NCBI GenBank assembly: GCA_949126835.1
Contig: OX421506.1
Location: 18,503,715-18,567,714 of the forward strand
Length of the DNA: 64,000 nt
From: Anisus vortex
Lineage: Eukaryota > Mollusca > Gastropoda > Planorbidae
Direction of reading: 5' to 3'
Shown: in pieces, positions 11,408 through 22,768 of the stretch
Layout: each line of letters starts with the position of its first letter
Numbering within the stretch: position 1 is the stretch's first letter
Notes under the pieces: generated by a model
Databases searched by the model: none
Told to the model about the DNA's origin: nothing
Seen by the model: only the letters and a program-made list of their open reading frames with translations
Made by a program: the position numbers and the translations under genes

Positions 11408-12196
11408 GCTGAGCAAGTCTAAAGTATTGGCTGGGAAAGTCTAAAGTATTGGCTGGGAAAGTCTAAAGTATTGGCTGGGAAAGTCTATAGTATTGGCTGG
11501 GAAAGTCTAAAATATTGGCTGGGAAAGTCTAAAGTATTGGCTGGGAAAGTCTAAGGTATTGGCTTGGAAAGTCTAAAGTACTGGCTGGGAAAGTCTATAG
11601 TATTGGCTGGGAAAGTCTAAAGTATTGGCTGGGAAAGTTCAAATTATTGGGTGTGAAAATCTAAAGTATTGGCTGGGAAAGTCCAAATTATTGGATGTGA
11701 AAATCTAAAGTATTGGCTGGGAAAGTCCAAATTATTGGATGTGAAAGTCTAAAGTAGGCCTATTGGCTGAGAACGTCCAAAATATTGGCTGTGAAAGTCT
11801 AAATTATTTTCTGTGAAAGTCTAAATTATTGACTGTGAAAGTCTAAAGTATTGGCTGTGAAAGTCTAAATTATTTTCTGTGAAAGTGTAAAGTATTGGCT
11901 GTGAAAGTCTAAAGTATTGGCTGTGAAAGTGTAAATTATTGGCTGTGAAAGTCCAAAGTATTGGCTGTGAAAGTCCAAATTATTGGCTGTGAAAGTCCAA
12001 ATTATTGGCTGTGAAAGTCTAAAGTATTGGCTGTGAAAGTCCAAATTATTGGCTGTGAAAATCCAAATTATTGGCTGTGAAAGTCCAAAGTATTGGCTGT
12101 GAAAGTCCAAATTATTGGCTGTGAAAGTCCAAATTATTGGCTGTGAAAGTCTAAAGTACCGGGTATAGGCTGGAAAAGTCTAAAGTATTGGTTGCA
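11408..12196. repeat. 22-bp minisatellite with two subfamilies
   Basis: About 36 units. The left third is dominated by GCTGGGAAAGTCTAAAGTAT, the right by GCTGTGAAAGTCCAAATTAT, with a mixed zone at about 11640-11900. This gradient shows expansion from different founder units. The 81-codon minus-strand frame (11865-12110) is a translation of the array. Confidence 0.95.
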
Positions 12197-13880
12197 AAAA
12201 ATCGAACTCAAAGGAATCTGCAGGTGTCTGTCGCTAAGGTTTGTCTCTAGAATTTTGATCATTGCAGACGACACACAAAAGCGCGCGTTTGTAATTGCGC
12301 GTTTGTGTTCGCGCATGTGTGAATTACATTTCCAATGCTTGAGATTTTTACTTTCAATTAAGAAGTATGCGTTTTTTTGTTTGTTTGTTAGGAAACCGTT
12401 TGTTGGATTCAATTATTTATTTAGTTTATTTTGGAGGGAAAAGGGAGGGGGTGGGATTGACATTGACATACAATTGACATTGACATACAATTGACATTGA
12501 CATACATGCAGGCAGGAAAAAAAAGTAATTGTTTTCTCTGTAATCAAACTGGCGTCTAGACTTGCAGATTGTCTGTTATGGCTGACTTTAACGGAGATTG
12601 GCATTGTCGTAAACGTTGTTCTGTAGTTCTGTTCTATGTAATTTAAAGAGACTTTGTAGTTCGTTCTAATTTAATTCAAAGGTGATCCGTAGTTCAGTTA
12701 TCTGTAATTTTAAGTTCCCGTGGTCATTTCATGCAAGATGAATGTGTCGCCAGCACATGGCTCTGTCTCTTTCAACTTTCCCAAACCAATGTCAGACTTG
12801 CAAACAGAACTGGGTAGATTCGGGAACACCCCAGACCCTAGGGAAAAAATCCAGGCGATTTTTGGCTCTATTGTTTTCGAAACGGCAATCGAAAAAAGCC
12901 CTACCGCCATTGCAACAAGTTGGCCTACTAATGTTATAACAACAAATTGTTCTACCGGAAATCAAATAAAAAAATTAGTTGTTTTATAGCAGACACTAAA
13001 AGACATTTTGTTTAAATTTAAATTCAGCTAAGTTAAAAAAAAGAATTTAAAAAAATCGTTTATAGCTATCAATAGAATATTATATAGTAAAAAGGGAACA
13101 ATCACGCAAACTGTAAAAGAAAAAAAATAGATAGGGAACTAGGAAGTCGCTTATGGGCAGATTTTTCCACTAAACTTAATATTTTTTTCACGAATTCAGT
13201 GTAATTTGTTCCTGCATAACTTGGGCATGCACAGTAAAGCTGTATTAAACCCGATTGTAGTTTTTTTAATATACAATTTATCTTTTTATAATCTCAATTC
13301 GTTCTAGACCAAGGAATAGTATAAGATTGTGGGGCCACCTTAATGCAGAGAATATCGAAGGGAATCTAACCCACTTTTAGAAGTTCCCGTTCTACTCGAT
13401 CACCAGTTTGGTTCGAGTTTGGTGTGTTCGGTTCGGGTTCAGTTCGATTACCATCTCCTAGCACTGAACCATGGAGTTTCCAGAACTCCACAAAGTTTGG
13501 TAGAATAACGGCAGGGGAAAAAAAGCAAGCTTTCTCAAAACGTAAGTCGTCAGATACTCGGAAAGTTTAACCTTAGACTCAGACCACCATTGAATGTTGA
13601 TTTTGAAATTGACAGTTAAAGGGAACGCTGTTTACGCTGTCACAGATTTGGCTTATTTTGAGGTACTATTTTGACATATTTTCACATACATTTTCATTTA
13701 TTTATTATATTTCCAAATATTTTCACTTCACTTTAGCTTCGTATTAGCCTAAACCCCAAAACTGCCAACTTCAATGAGACCTTTTTTATAAACAACAAAT
13801 AAAAACAATGTGTCAGAAGTAAATCAAAACAGAAATCAAAGAACTAAATTTGGCAGACGTCTTTCCATTCAGGTGAGTAA
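12197..13880. other. No gene supported; one 17-bp triplet repeat
   Basis: TTGACATTGACATACAA (17 bp) occurs about three times at 12457-12507. Frames on both strands at 12710-12989 are open but have no recognisable motif. A CAG|GTGAGTAAGG donor-like string lies at 13869-13880, right at the edge of the Harbinger element, without a convincing acceptor upstream. Confidence 0.45.
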
Positions 13881-15205
13881 GGCTGCAAACGCAGTGGGCA
13901 CAAACACCAACACACCTTCGGCACGTATCTTAAGCCGAACGCCAATTGTACGATTGAACTGGGATTGGCACAAACGCAGTGCGCGATACGACTTGCGTTC
14001 AACTTTTAGCCAGCGAGAGCCTAGAGATCATGTGACACACAGGTCGTTCCAAAATGGAGGCGCTGTGCATTGCAGCTTGTTCTATTTTATTGGCTCGGGA
14101 AAAGGTATTATAGGGCAACGGTACTGGGTTCATCACATATTTTGAAAGAGAGAAAGGTTTGGGGAATACCATCATCTTTTATACGAGGTTTTGAACGACG
14201 AGGAAAAATGTATCGCGTACATCAGTATGAGACCCTCAACTGTTCGGACACTTTTAGAGCTAGTGATCCCAAGCATCACCGAGCGCACCACAAACTTCCG
14301 AAAACCGTTGTCCCCAAGAGAACGACTTTTGATTACATTGAGATAAGTCATCATCATCTGCACTCAGCAGAATCTTGAGGTACATGTAAGGTCCTCCAGT
14401 CCCCAGGGTACAAAGCATGGCTGCCATGGCTGTACAGGTTTTACGGACGGACCACTTAAACTTTAAGAGCTCCAATACTCATACAAGTCCTTGATCACAA
14501 CAAACAAACAAACAGACAATCATAAAACAACAATTAATGTACAAAACAAACAAGTCAGAACAAAGCAAAAACAGAAGCAACAAGAAAACGTACTGATTAT
14601 TATAAAGTAGGCCTACTGTAACTTTTTATTGATCAAAGTCCGATCCAATGTGGTGTATATAATCATTGACATTATGGAAAAAAGAAATAGCTTCTTGATT
14701 GTCTTTTCAAGTCCTAAAAGAAAACATTTAAATGTACTGCTCTTGGTGGCCGCGGCGCCAGACGAAACCCGGCAGTGTGCAATATTATTACCGTATTTTT
14801 TTTTTTAAATCTCGCTAAATATTTCACAAATTCAAATTCTGCTCGGATCTCCCCTTGATTTTTAGTCGCTGAATTCAAAAATGAAATCAGATATTGTCTG
14901 CGATGCTTTCTCGATGAGAAAATTGAAAGTGAAAATGTCCCCAGTCCAGCCATATGACGTCACACATTCAAGGTCGACGCGACTACTAGCAACCGTGAAA
15001 AAAACGAAGGCATGAGATGTAGCAAGCCAGTTGAGCACTCTCGTCAAAAAAGTTGGTGCGAAAGCGTGTTGTTGAAGTCCGAAGTCGTGTTGAACTCACT
15101 GCGTGCGGTTACTAGGTTTAAATAGTGTCACCAACACCGACTCACAACGAAAGCCGTATTCACTGAGAAGACGTGTTGGTGTTTGTGCCCACTGCGTTTG
15201 TAGCT
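13881..15205 (+). mobile_element. Decayed PIF/Harbinger DNA transposon
   Basis: The ends are an inverted repeat. GGCTGCAAACGCAGTGGGCA opens the left end, and the reverse complement of the right end reads AGCTACAAACGCAGTGGGCA. A 28-bp core (13886-13913 and 15173-15200) is identical and similarity continues outward. TAA flanks both sides (13878-13880 and 15206-15208), the 3-bp TWA-type duplication made by PIF/Harbinger. Inside is a transposase-like reading frame with stops (14055-14345). At 1.3 kb the copy is too short to be autonomous, and I found no intact catalytic domain or Myb-like second gene. Confidence 0.7.
14055..14345 (+). pseudogene. PIF/Harbinger (HARBI1-like) transposase N-terminal remnant
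   Basis: A start at about 14055 gives MEALCIAACSILLAREK, then a +1 shift leads into QRYWVHHIF, a stop (TGA), and in the same frame GEYHHLLYEVLNDEE, RTLLELVIPSITER and TNFRKPLSPRERLLITLR before a TAA. The order RYWVHP-like, GEYH-L--EL, LLELV-P-I, TNFR-P-S--ERL-ITLR is the characteristic N-terminal region of HARBI1-type transposases, from established knowledge of that family. The DDE nuclease domain that should follow is not recognisable. One frameshift and two in-frame stops make it a pseudogene. It lies between the TIRs of the 13881-15205 element. Confidence 0.7.
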
Positions 15206-15954
15206 TAACGTCCCTTCGTCCCCTTTTACGTTTTGAACCATATTAAAAAAACAAAAAGATTCAATACGGTTAAGTTTATTTATGTTGTTTTTTGTGCGCG
15301 GCTGGGTTTATTTAGGTTTTATGAGAATGTTGAGTCAGTAACTGATCGTTTTTTTCCTCTCTTGCTCTGTCTATTTATATAGTTACCGTTAAAGTTCGTG
15401 TATTTTTTTTTCTTCTCTGTACATAAAGTTGATGTGTGAGCGAAATGCACAACTACGAAACGTAACACGCGCCAGCGTGTGTGCCCGCGTGCATTTCACG
15501 TGCGCTGCATTCCTTCAGCAGTGGTGAGCTAGTAAACAGTACAAAAAAGCCCACCTCCTCCGTCCCTCCCCTCTCCCCACACCCCAGAGCCACCCCCTTT
15601 CACCTTTCATCCACCAATCCCTCCCCTACCCACCCACCTTATCCCCACCATCAACATCAGCCATCATGTTGATATAATCAAACTGTTATGTCAGATAAAC
15701 CGTATTTATATATCTTTATTTATTTTTTGTCCTCTTTTATTTATTTTTTTGGGGTTATCTTCCGAAATGGCGTCATTTTGTCCCCATGTGTTAGCTGCCA
15801 TCTTTATTTTTAGCAAGCCATTAAGTCGTATTAGGTCACCTACTTCAAACGTAATGTGTTATAGATTTGAAAGAACAAAAAAACTAATTTTTTTTTGTAT
15901 GGGATCTTATGTGTGAATTCGCTATGGAGAATAAGAGAAAACAAAATAGAACAT
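15206..15954. other. No gene supported
   Basis: Includes a C-rich segment at 15550-15655 whose Pro/Ser-rich frame reflects composition only, and a CpG-rich patch at 15466-15502. No exon with splice sites was identified. Confidence 0.5.
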
Positions 15955-16345
15955 GGTTTCATTTTGTGACCCAGTTATTTTTAATACTTCTATTTTGTGA
16001 CCCAGTTAATTTTAATGCTTCTATTGTGTGACCCTGTTAATTTTAATACTTCTATAATGTGACCCAGTTAATTTTAATACTTCTATTGTGTGAACCAGTT
16101 AATTTTAATACTTCTATTGTGTGAACCAGTTAATTTTAATACTTCTATTGTGTGAACCAGTTAATTTTAATACTTCTATTGTGTGACCCAGTTAATTTTA
16201 ATACTTCTATTGTGTGAACCAGTTAGTTTTAATACTTCTATTGTGTGAACCAGTTAATTTTAATACTTCTATTGTGTGAACCAGTTAATTTTAATACTTC
16301 TATTGTGTGACCCATGTAATTTTAATACTTCTATTGTGTAACCTA
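15955..16345. repeat. 31-bp minisatellite
   Basis: About 12.5 units with a fixed period of 31 bp, including GTGTGA(C/A)CCAGTTAATTT and AATACTTCTATT. There is little divergence apart from a C/A site and the more decayed first three and last units. Confidence 0.95.
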
Positions 16346-16394
16346 GTTACATTTATGCCGCCTGTACTGTAGCTGTTTACTATTAAAGTTCTTG

Positions 16395-16605
16395 GATACA
16401 CCATGGCCGTCATAGCGACTTTAAGGGTCCCGTACACTTAGCTTGACTTAAAGTTTACAGACCGTTCCTTCTAGAGAGAAGATTAGTACGCCCTAGGCTC
16501 AAAACACCTGCAGGGTGGCTGGGATTGGTCGGCGGTAAGCTTAGAACCCGGGGCCATTTTATTGACAGTCCAGTGTACTAACAGCATGATCAGCTGACCT
16601 CACTA
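16395..16605 (-). mobile_element. tRNA-derived SINE
   Basis: On the minus strand a tRNA-like head (GTTAGTACACTGGACTGTCA, then CCCCGGGTTCTAAGC as B box) is followed by a body ending in CTTAAAGTCGCTATGACGGC. The ending resembles the tail of the 27462-27715 copy. It is moderately decayed. Confidence 0.5.
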
Positions 16606-16904
16606 TGTAATATTCACGTCATAAAATGTTGTCCACTTGCAAAAGGTGCATAATCAATTTAAAAAAAAAGTAATTTAGCAGAAATTGACTCTTTTAGGTC
16701 AAATATTTTTCATCTTATGATAGGCTCTTCATATTTTTTTTCTATCATCTTTAGATGACTGTGAACTTTAAGAAGGTTTAAAGATCAACGTATTAATGAA
16801 CACATGATCTTGAAGACAATGGGGGATGTCTCATTTAAAAAGTTACTTGGCACCCTTTTGCAAGTAGACTACTTATAAATATAAATGTTGTAATGATGTA
16901 TAAG

Positions 16905-17060
16905 TACTCTTTCTTCCCGAGTGGCATTCGGGCATGGAATGGGTTGTCAGAACAAACCAGGGAAACCAGTAACTTAACATCATTTAAAAAACTAACACAA
17001 ATGCAGGACTTGACATATATAAGTAGCGTCTGTAAATGTATAAGATAATAAATATACTGT
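16905..17060 (+). mobile_element. Non-LTR retrotransposon ORF2 C-terminus, copy 1
   Basis: The plus strand encodes KYSFFPSGIRAWNGLSEQ followed by TSNLTSFKKLTQMQ, with a stop about 48 codons after KYS. The pattern SFFP..IR.WN.LP then S....FK.L is the usual C-terminal signature of many LINE reverse transcriptases. The same segment recurs at 33640-33790 (minus) and 61395-61490 (plus), and all three end in AGCGTCTGTAA-like and TAAGATAA sequence. Only the 3' end is present. Confidence 0.65.
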
Positions 17061-17439
17061 GTGTTCAATGTTACGTAGGCCTATATTATGTAGCAGGTTA
17101 TATAGTATGTATCATCTTTCTTTTCAACACTGAAAAGTTAATGTTCTGTCTATGTATGACCTTATACTCTGTTGTGTGTAATTGTAATGACTACATTATA
17201 ACCAACCACAGTGTCGGTAGGATGAATTGTAAACAAAAACATGCGCAGTCAGCACAAATTGTAGTACACTAATTTGAAGCTTGCGCCAAGAATACGTTGT
17301 GATCCAATAGGTGCATCCCCCACCAACCCCACCCAACACACCCCGCCCCATTTTTTTATTCTTCACCTTTTAGAATACTCGTTCTCTTAAGTCCCGATTT
17401 CGGGAGTGCATTTCCAAGCGCGTGTGTCGGCCGTGCGTG
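17061..17439. other. No recognised feature
   Basis: AT-rich, then a C-rich stretch at 17310-17350. No coding evidence. Confidence 0.5.
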
Positions 17440-17696
17440 TGTCAATATATGTCAGAGTGTCTCGGCCTATGTAATTTATGTTATATATACCAGATTATGT
17501 AAACAGATGTGTTAGTATATTATGTAAACCATGTTCGTCTGTCTATATAAACATTTTATGTGTATATCTATGTAAGCGTATGTGTTAGTATATTATGTTA
17601 ACGTATTAGCCAGTCTATTGTAGAACGTGTGTTAGTTAATGTAAGCGCTAGCTTTAATTTATGTAAGTGCGTGCGTCAGTATAATTAGGCCTATAT
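17440..17696. repeat. Degenerate edge of the 22-bp GTAAGCGC array
   Basis: Diverged TATGTAA(G/A)CG..TGTGTTAGTA strings recur with irregular spacing and lead into the homogeneous array. Confidence 0.5.
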
Positions 17697-17985
17697 AAGC
17701 GCAGTTTAGTCTTGTAAGCGCGCAGTTAAGTCTTTGTAAGCGCGCAGTTAAGTCATTGTAAGCGCGCAATTTAGTCTTTGTAAGCGCGCAGTTTAGTCTT
17801 TGTAAGCGCACAGTTAAGTCTTTGTAAGCGCACAGTTTAGTCTTTGTAAGCGTGTAGTTTAGTCTTTGTAAGCACGCAGTTTAGTCTTTGTAAGCGCACA
17901 GTTTAGTCTTTGTAAGCGCGCAGTTAGGTCTTTGTAAGCGCGCAGTTTAGTCTTTGTAAGCGCGCAGTTTAGTCTAAATAAGCGC
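17697..17985. repeat. 22-bp minisatellite with GCGCGC core
   Basis: About 13 units based on GTAAGCGCGCAGTTTAGTCT. Variation concentrates in the CpGs (GCGCGC, GCGCAC, GCGTGT, GCACGC), consistent with deamination of methylated CpG. Confidence 0.95.
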
Positions 17986-18199
17986 GTGATCTAGTTTGTT
18001 TGGACAGTGAGAGTTTCAACGTTATTAGGTCAATGGTCTGTTTATGAACAGGCTCTCTGAATATTTTTGACAATGGACCAACAGTTGGCCAGACTATTCG
18101 GATCAGAAGATCCTCTGGAATTCCAGGAATCCAACATAAACTAACTTAAGGTAGCCAGTGTGTATGTTTCGTTGCTCGATATATATAATATATAGCCTA

Positions 18200-18255
18200 T
18201 ATCAAAGTGGCTAGAGTTCCCGACTGTCATGTGGGTGACCTGGGTTCGTTTCCAC
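18200..18255 (+). repeat. tRNA-like SINE head fragment
   Basis: AAAGTGGCTAGAGTTCCCGA is A-box-like and GACCTGGGTTCGTTTCCACG is B-box-like, at tRNA-like spacing. The SINE-A body does not follow. Confidence 0.45.
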
Positions 18256-18299
18256 GCTAATTTATTGTCTAATGCTTAGCTATATGAATTTAGTATACA

Positions 18300-18445
18300 A
18301 GAGCCATATTTTTGTGTGGGGGAGGCGCCTATAGGCTTCACTCCTGACTTTCGACATTTTTGTGTGAGCCTGTGTTTTGGGATGTGTCGGAGCCCCTTTT
18401 GTGTGGAACATGTGGAAAACGCCTAAATACGCCTCTGAGACCTCA
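18300..18445. repeat. Fragment of GGCGTA-ended repeat
   Basis: The segment GTGTGGAACATGTGGAAAAC followed by CGCCTAAATACGCCTCTGAG matches the right end of the element at 22427-22768 (GTGGAACATGTGGAACATGC, CGCCACTG). Only that end is identifiable. Confidence 0.45.
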
Positions 18446-19497
18446 AGGTACGCCGGGTAATTTAGCTAGTTTTATGTGTAAATAGATATATATGTCTACA
18501 TACGCACACCAAGGCCAGTAATTCGAATTCAGCCCCTAATTAAGCTCATAATCTATCTTCATATAATTTAATGTCACTGTCAGCTAAACACGCATAACTG
18601 TCTGGATTTCTTAAAAACCATTCTTGGGTTGAAATAGGTCAACCTTCCGTAGCATTCGAGTTGAACATATCCCGCCTAAGAATGTAAACGACCCCCCCCC
18701 CCCCGCCGGCCCCCTCCACTCCCAGCTCCCCATGTCGACGCCCAGGCAAAGACAAAATTACATTTCACGGACGATAACTCTAAAAAAATAAAATTAGAAG
18801 ACATTTAAAAAAAAAGGGGGCTAGAGTTAATGTTCGCTGTCAAGGTTTATCACCTTTTAAGACATAGTGCCGTAACGTTGTGACTTTGTGACCATTCGCC
18901 TGAAACCCTTTCACGTTGGGGGGTAGCTGGCCCTTGGGTATTTTACAAGAGAAGATAACTGACTATTAAATGGCGGTAGGTCTACTTTTTACATTTGTTT
19001 TATCATAGTCAGCAGGGGCGGGAGGAGGGGGGGGGGAGAGAACGAACATCTCAGTAAAAAAACAACAACTTCTCCCCACTTCCCAGTACACCAACTTCCC
19101 TAGAGATATGAAGCAAAACACCAAGACCTCCAAGAGAGTATTATTCTCCACTCCCACCCCTTCTCCCTCTTTACCACATTCTCCCAAAAGGTATTCAGAA
19201 AAAAAACACACGATGATACGCTGAGAATTTGATACAGAAGCTCCGAGAAACGACTTTTGTGATAAGAATCCTAGTAAACTAAACATAAGTCTCCACTACT
19301 TTACACAGAATATAACTAAAAGCAATAGAAGAAAAAAAATCCAAAGAAAGGTATGCAAAGTTTTTATTTCTTTGCTTGCGGATGTCAATGTGGAAGAGAA
19401 AAAAAAGAAAAGTTTGACTTACAGTCACAGGTGGAACCGGAAAACCCCAAGACGTCTAAAACTAAAATATTATGATTTAGTTATGTGTAGCATAAAC
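18446..19497. other. No gene supported
   Basis: TACGCCGGGTAATTTAGCTA at 18449-18468 looks like the end of a dispersed repeat. The Cys/Phe-rich 106-codon minus frame (18966-19286) has no motif. Poly-C lies at 18692-18703. Confidence 0.5.
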
Positions 19498-19799
19498 ATA
19501 TTATATATATATATATATGCGATGGGTAACGTATGATTGTTTGAGAAATACGAGGAAATGGCGCCGTAGGCCTACCGTCATTCCAACAATTGAGTTGGGC
19601 ATACCTTTTGGCTTGTTTAAAGTTTAAAGTATGCCAATGTGAGACTAGACACGACGTTCTGTTGAGAGTATTGGGGTTGATGGAAAGAATGTTTTTTTGT
19701 TTACTGCAAAGTACACCTATGTTGGAAACCGTGACAGAATGAAGAATTAAGTAACATATACAAATGTGTGTGAATATATTTCTCGACCAGACTTACAGA

Positions 19800-20096
19800 T
19801 GGTTAAATAGAATGAGAGATAGAGTTGTTTTATGTGTATATAAATAGGTAGACAGACATGAAGACATTTAGACATTTGGATAGCGAGATGAATAGAGACA
19901 TAGGTACATTGATGATAGATAGATAGATGGATAGTTAGATAGATAGATAGATAAAGTAAGTGTGTGGAAATATATAGATAGATATATGAATAGATATATT
20001 ATCTATGTGTCTGTCTATCTATATATACATAGAGAGAGAGAGAGATAGACATGAAAAGTATGTTATTTATATAGGTAGACAGACAGGTGGATATTT

Positions 20097-20144
<48 letters not shown>

Positions 20145-20190
20145 GGACAGCAAATGAATGGATTAGTAGATAGATAGATATAAATACATA
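19800..20190. repeat. GATA/ATAG microsatellite cluster
   Basis: Several interrupted GATA tracts, the longest at about 20108-20142, with a short GAGA run at 20031-20044. Confidence 0.85.
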
Positions 20191-21009
20191 CAAACAACTG
20201 TAAGGTCCTTTCATTAAATACCAATAACTATATATGCACATATAGTATAGAATGAAATAGAACTAAGAACATCTAAAATAAAAGAAATAAATCCACATAA
20301 AAAGAGAAATACCTTCATACGAAATATAAAAACCAAGAGAATATGCAGACAATTAAAAACCCTTTTGCCTCGACAAACTTCTATATCTACAGAAGTAAGC
20401 ACAGACTTACAGAATGAGAGAGAGAAAGTGAAAGAGAAGAGAGTTGTAAGTGCTTGGGAAAAAAAGATTGCGAAGTATGCATGTAATGCTTGTGTCGAGA
20501 TGTCCTGCTTCAAATAACTCACAGACGATAGGGAAACAGTCAGGATGAAGTACTCACAGACTCACAGACTCACAGACTCACAGACCAGAGAAAATGTGAT
20601 AGAAGACAATTGATGCCAAAATACCTGCACCGGTATGGCTTCAGGGAAATTTGGGATGTACTTGTTAGATTTACTGTCGATAAGAACTTTTGAAATGAGG
20701 CGGTAAATAAACGATATACAATATGTTTTTTTTAAAAGCAATAGGTATAATGAAGATAGTATTGAGCTATTTCTGAAGATAATTACCAGCAAATTATTTG
20801 TATGGCTATATACATTTTTCTATATAAAATACTCTAACTGAACAAAGGCTTAAAAAAAATATGGCGAACTAATTATTACATACATATTTATTATTTTTCA
20901 TTATCAGACCTATAATTTGTGTTGATTTGCGTATGAACAAGTTGATGTTGTTAAAATGCTTCAAGACAAAACACATCAAAAAAATAAATAGAAGAATATT
21001 CACAACTCG
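20191..21009. other. No recognised feature
   Basis: AT-rich. A short CACAGACT repeat lies at 20553-20584. The 102- and 76-codon hydrophobic minus frames have no identifiable motif. Confidence 0.5.
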
Positions 21010-21410
21010 GACTACTAACTACTGACTACTAACTACCGACTACCGACTACCGACTACTGACTACCGACTACCGACTACCGACTACTGACTACCGACTACC
21101 GACTACCGACTACTGACTACCGACTACCGACTGCCGACTAACGACTACCGACTACTGACTGCCGACTAACGACTACCGACTACTGACTACCGACTACCGA
21201 CTACCGACTACTGACTACCGACTACCGACTGCCGACTAACGACTACCGACTACTGACTGCCGACTAACGACTACCGACTACTGACTACCGACTACCGACT
21301 GCCGACTAACGACTACCGACTACTGACTGCCGACTAACGACTACCGACTACTGACTACCGACTACTGACTACTGACTACTGACTACCGACTACTGACTAC
21401 CGACTACTGA
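21010..21410. repeat. Heptamer array, GACTACC/GACTACT family
   Basis: About 57 tandem 7-mers. Variants GACTACC, GACTACT, GACTGCC and GACTAAC are arranged in recurring longer blocks (for example CCGACTGCCGACTAACGACT is repeated), so there is higher-order structure. Confidence 0.95.
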
Positions 21411-21435
21411 TGCAAGTTGATGTATGAAAACAAAG

Positions 21436-21771
21436 GTTTAGCCCATAGGTTCTCAACCTTTTTCGGCTCACCGCCCCCTTTTACAATTTTTTCATCGAAA
21501 AGTCACTGCGATTCCTATTTCTAATTAATATAATAATATGTAGGCATATCAGATATTTAGCAGCACTTGCGTTTACATCACATTTCATTATAAAAAAAAA
21601 CTAATCGATTCAAATAGCTGAGGTGTTAAAATATATCAGGTACGTTTGTACAGCCCACTTGCCCTTCACCGCCCCCCCAATCGCCCCCGGGAATGTCAGC
21701 GCCCCCCCCTAAAGTTTCTCACCGCCCCCCGGGGGGCGATATCTCCCACGTTGAGAACCGATGGTTTAGCC
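21436..21771. mobile_element. hAT (Charlie-like) MITE with perfect target duplication
   Basis: The element spans 21444-21763 (320 bp) with ends CATAGGTTCTCAAC and, inverted, CATCGGTTCTCAAC. An exact 8-bp duplication GTTTAGCC lies at 21436-21443 and 21764-21771. GGTTCTCAACC termini are typical of Charlie-type hAT elements. The interior has CACCGCCCCC motifs near both ends and no coding potential. Confidence 0.85.
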
Positions 21772-22059
21772 AAACGAAAAGCACGACATTTACAAAGTTG
21801 GCGAAGCAAATAATTAAATGAAGTCATCTTTTGAAATAAATGGGGTCATGTATACCGGTGTAAAGAAATATGGGAAGAGGTGCACTTTTAGTTTAGTTAG
21901 TAGAAACAACTTGTATACAGTCATTACTCTATCCAGATTTAGTCTAGGCCGATTCCTTAGGTTCGCGCTTATTGGTGCGGTCATAATTGGAGAGGCATAC
22001 TAATTAATTTATAAACGATCAAAGCTGTCCAGCCTGGCTCTACAATTATTGCGTGAGTT

Positions 22060-22061
<2 letters not shown>

Positions 22062-22148
<87 letters not shown>
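22062..22148. repeat. Pure GA microsatellite
   Basis: About 43 uninterrupted GA dinucleotides, the longest pure dinucleotide tract in the window. Confidence 0.98.
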
Positions 22149-22151
<3 letters not shown>

Positions 22152-22426
22152 GAGAGAGTGGGGGAGTAGGGTTTCAAAGACCACCAGGGCAGGATGCAAT
22201 CTGACCCAGTCACAGATGTGACATGTCATCGTGACCTGCGTCAGGGGGGGGGGGGAAACAACAAGTACATCCATTGTGTCGGTGTGTCACTAACAGGAAA
22301 AAACAAACAAACGAAAAAACAACACAAATTATATAACTTAAAAAAAAAAACATGTACATAGTAAGTAATTGTTTTTATTTTAAAGCTAAAAGTATTAATA
22401 GTACAATGAAACAAAGCAGGTTAACC

Positions 22427-22768
22427 CAGAGGCGTAGCAAGGACCAGGGCCGTATATAGGATTGTGGGGGTCCTGTTCCCAAATTTATGTGGGGGCCTCT
22501 CGTGGCCCTCTCCTACCTTCCACATACCTCAGAAAAGTGCCGTTAATTCATTTTACATTCTATACCATTATCAATTTTATGTTGCGCTTAGCTTGGTTGG
22601 ACTGGGGCGCTTAAAATTGTAGGGTAATAAATTTTTTTTTTTTTTTACATTTTCAACGAAAGAATGGGGATGTCACTAAAAAGTTATTTTTAGGATGTGT
22701 GGGGGCCCCTTTTTTGTGGGGGCCCCTGTTCCAGTGGAACATGTGGAACATGCCCAAATGCGCCACTG
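22427..22768. mobile_element. GGCGTAGC-ended non-autonomous element
   Basis: It begins CAGAGGCGTAGCAAGG and ends with CGCCACTG, so inverted CAG(A/T)GGCG ends are present. Inside are repeated GTGGGGGCCCC motifs and GTGGAACATGTGGAACATG. Related ends occur at 18300-18445 and 30401-30598. No matching target duplication was found. Confidence 0.5.

Noticed and set aside
12710..12989. Open frames on both strands
   Set aside because: Considered as an exon, but no domain, splice pair or strand-specific codon bias could be identified. A protein search would decide.
13810..13874. Short frame ending in CAG|GTGAGTAAGG next to the Harbinger element
   Set aside because: The donor is good, but the frame lacks an ATG and no pyrimidine-rich acceptor was found. 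The 'exon' may be chance.
14714..15047. Second Harbinger gene (Myb-like) on the minus strand
   Set aside because: Short frames lie inside the element at the expected place, but no Trp-spaced Myb/SANT pattern is visible.
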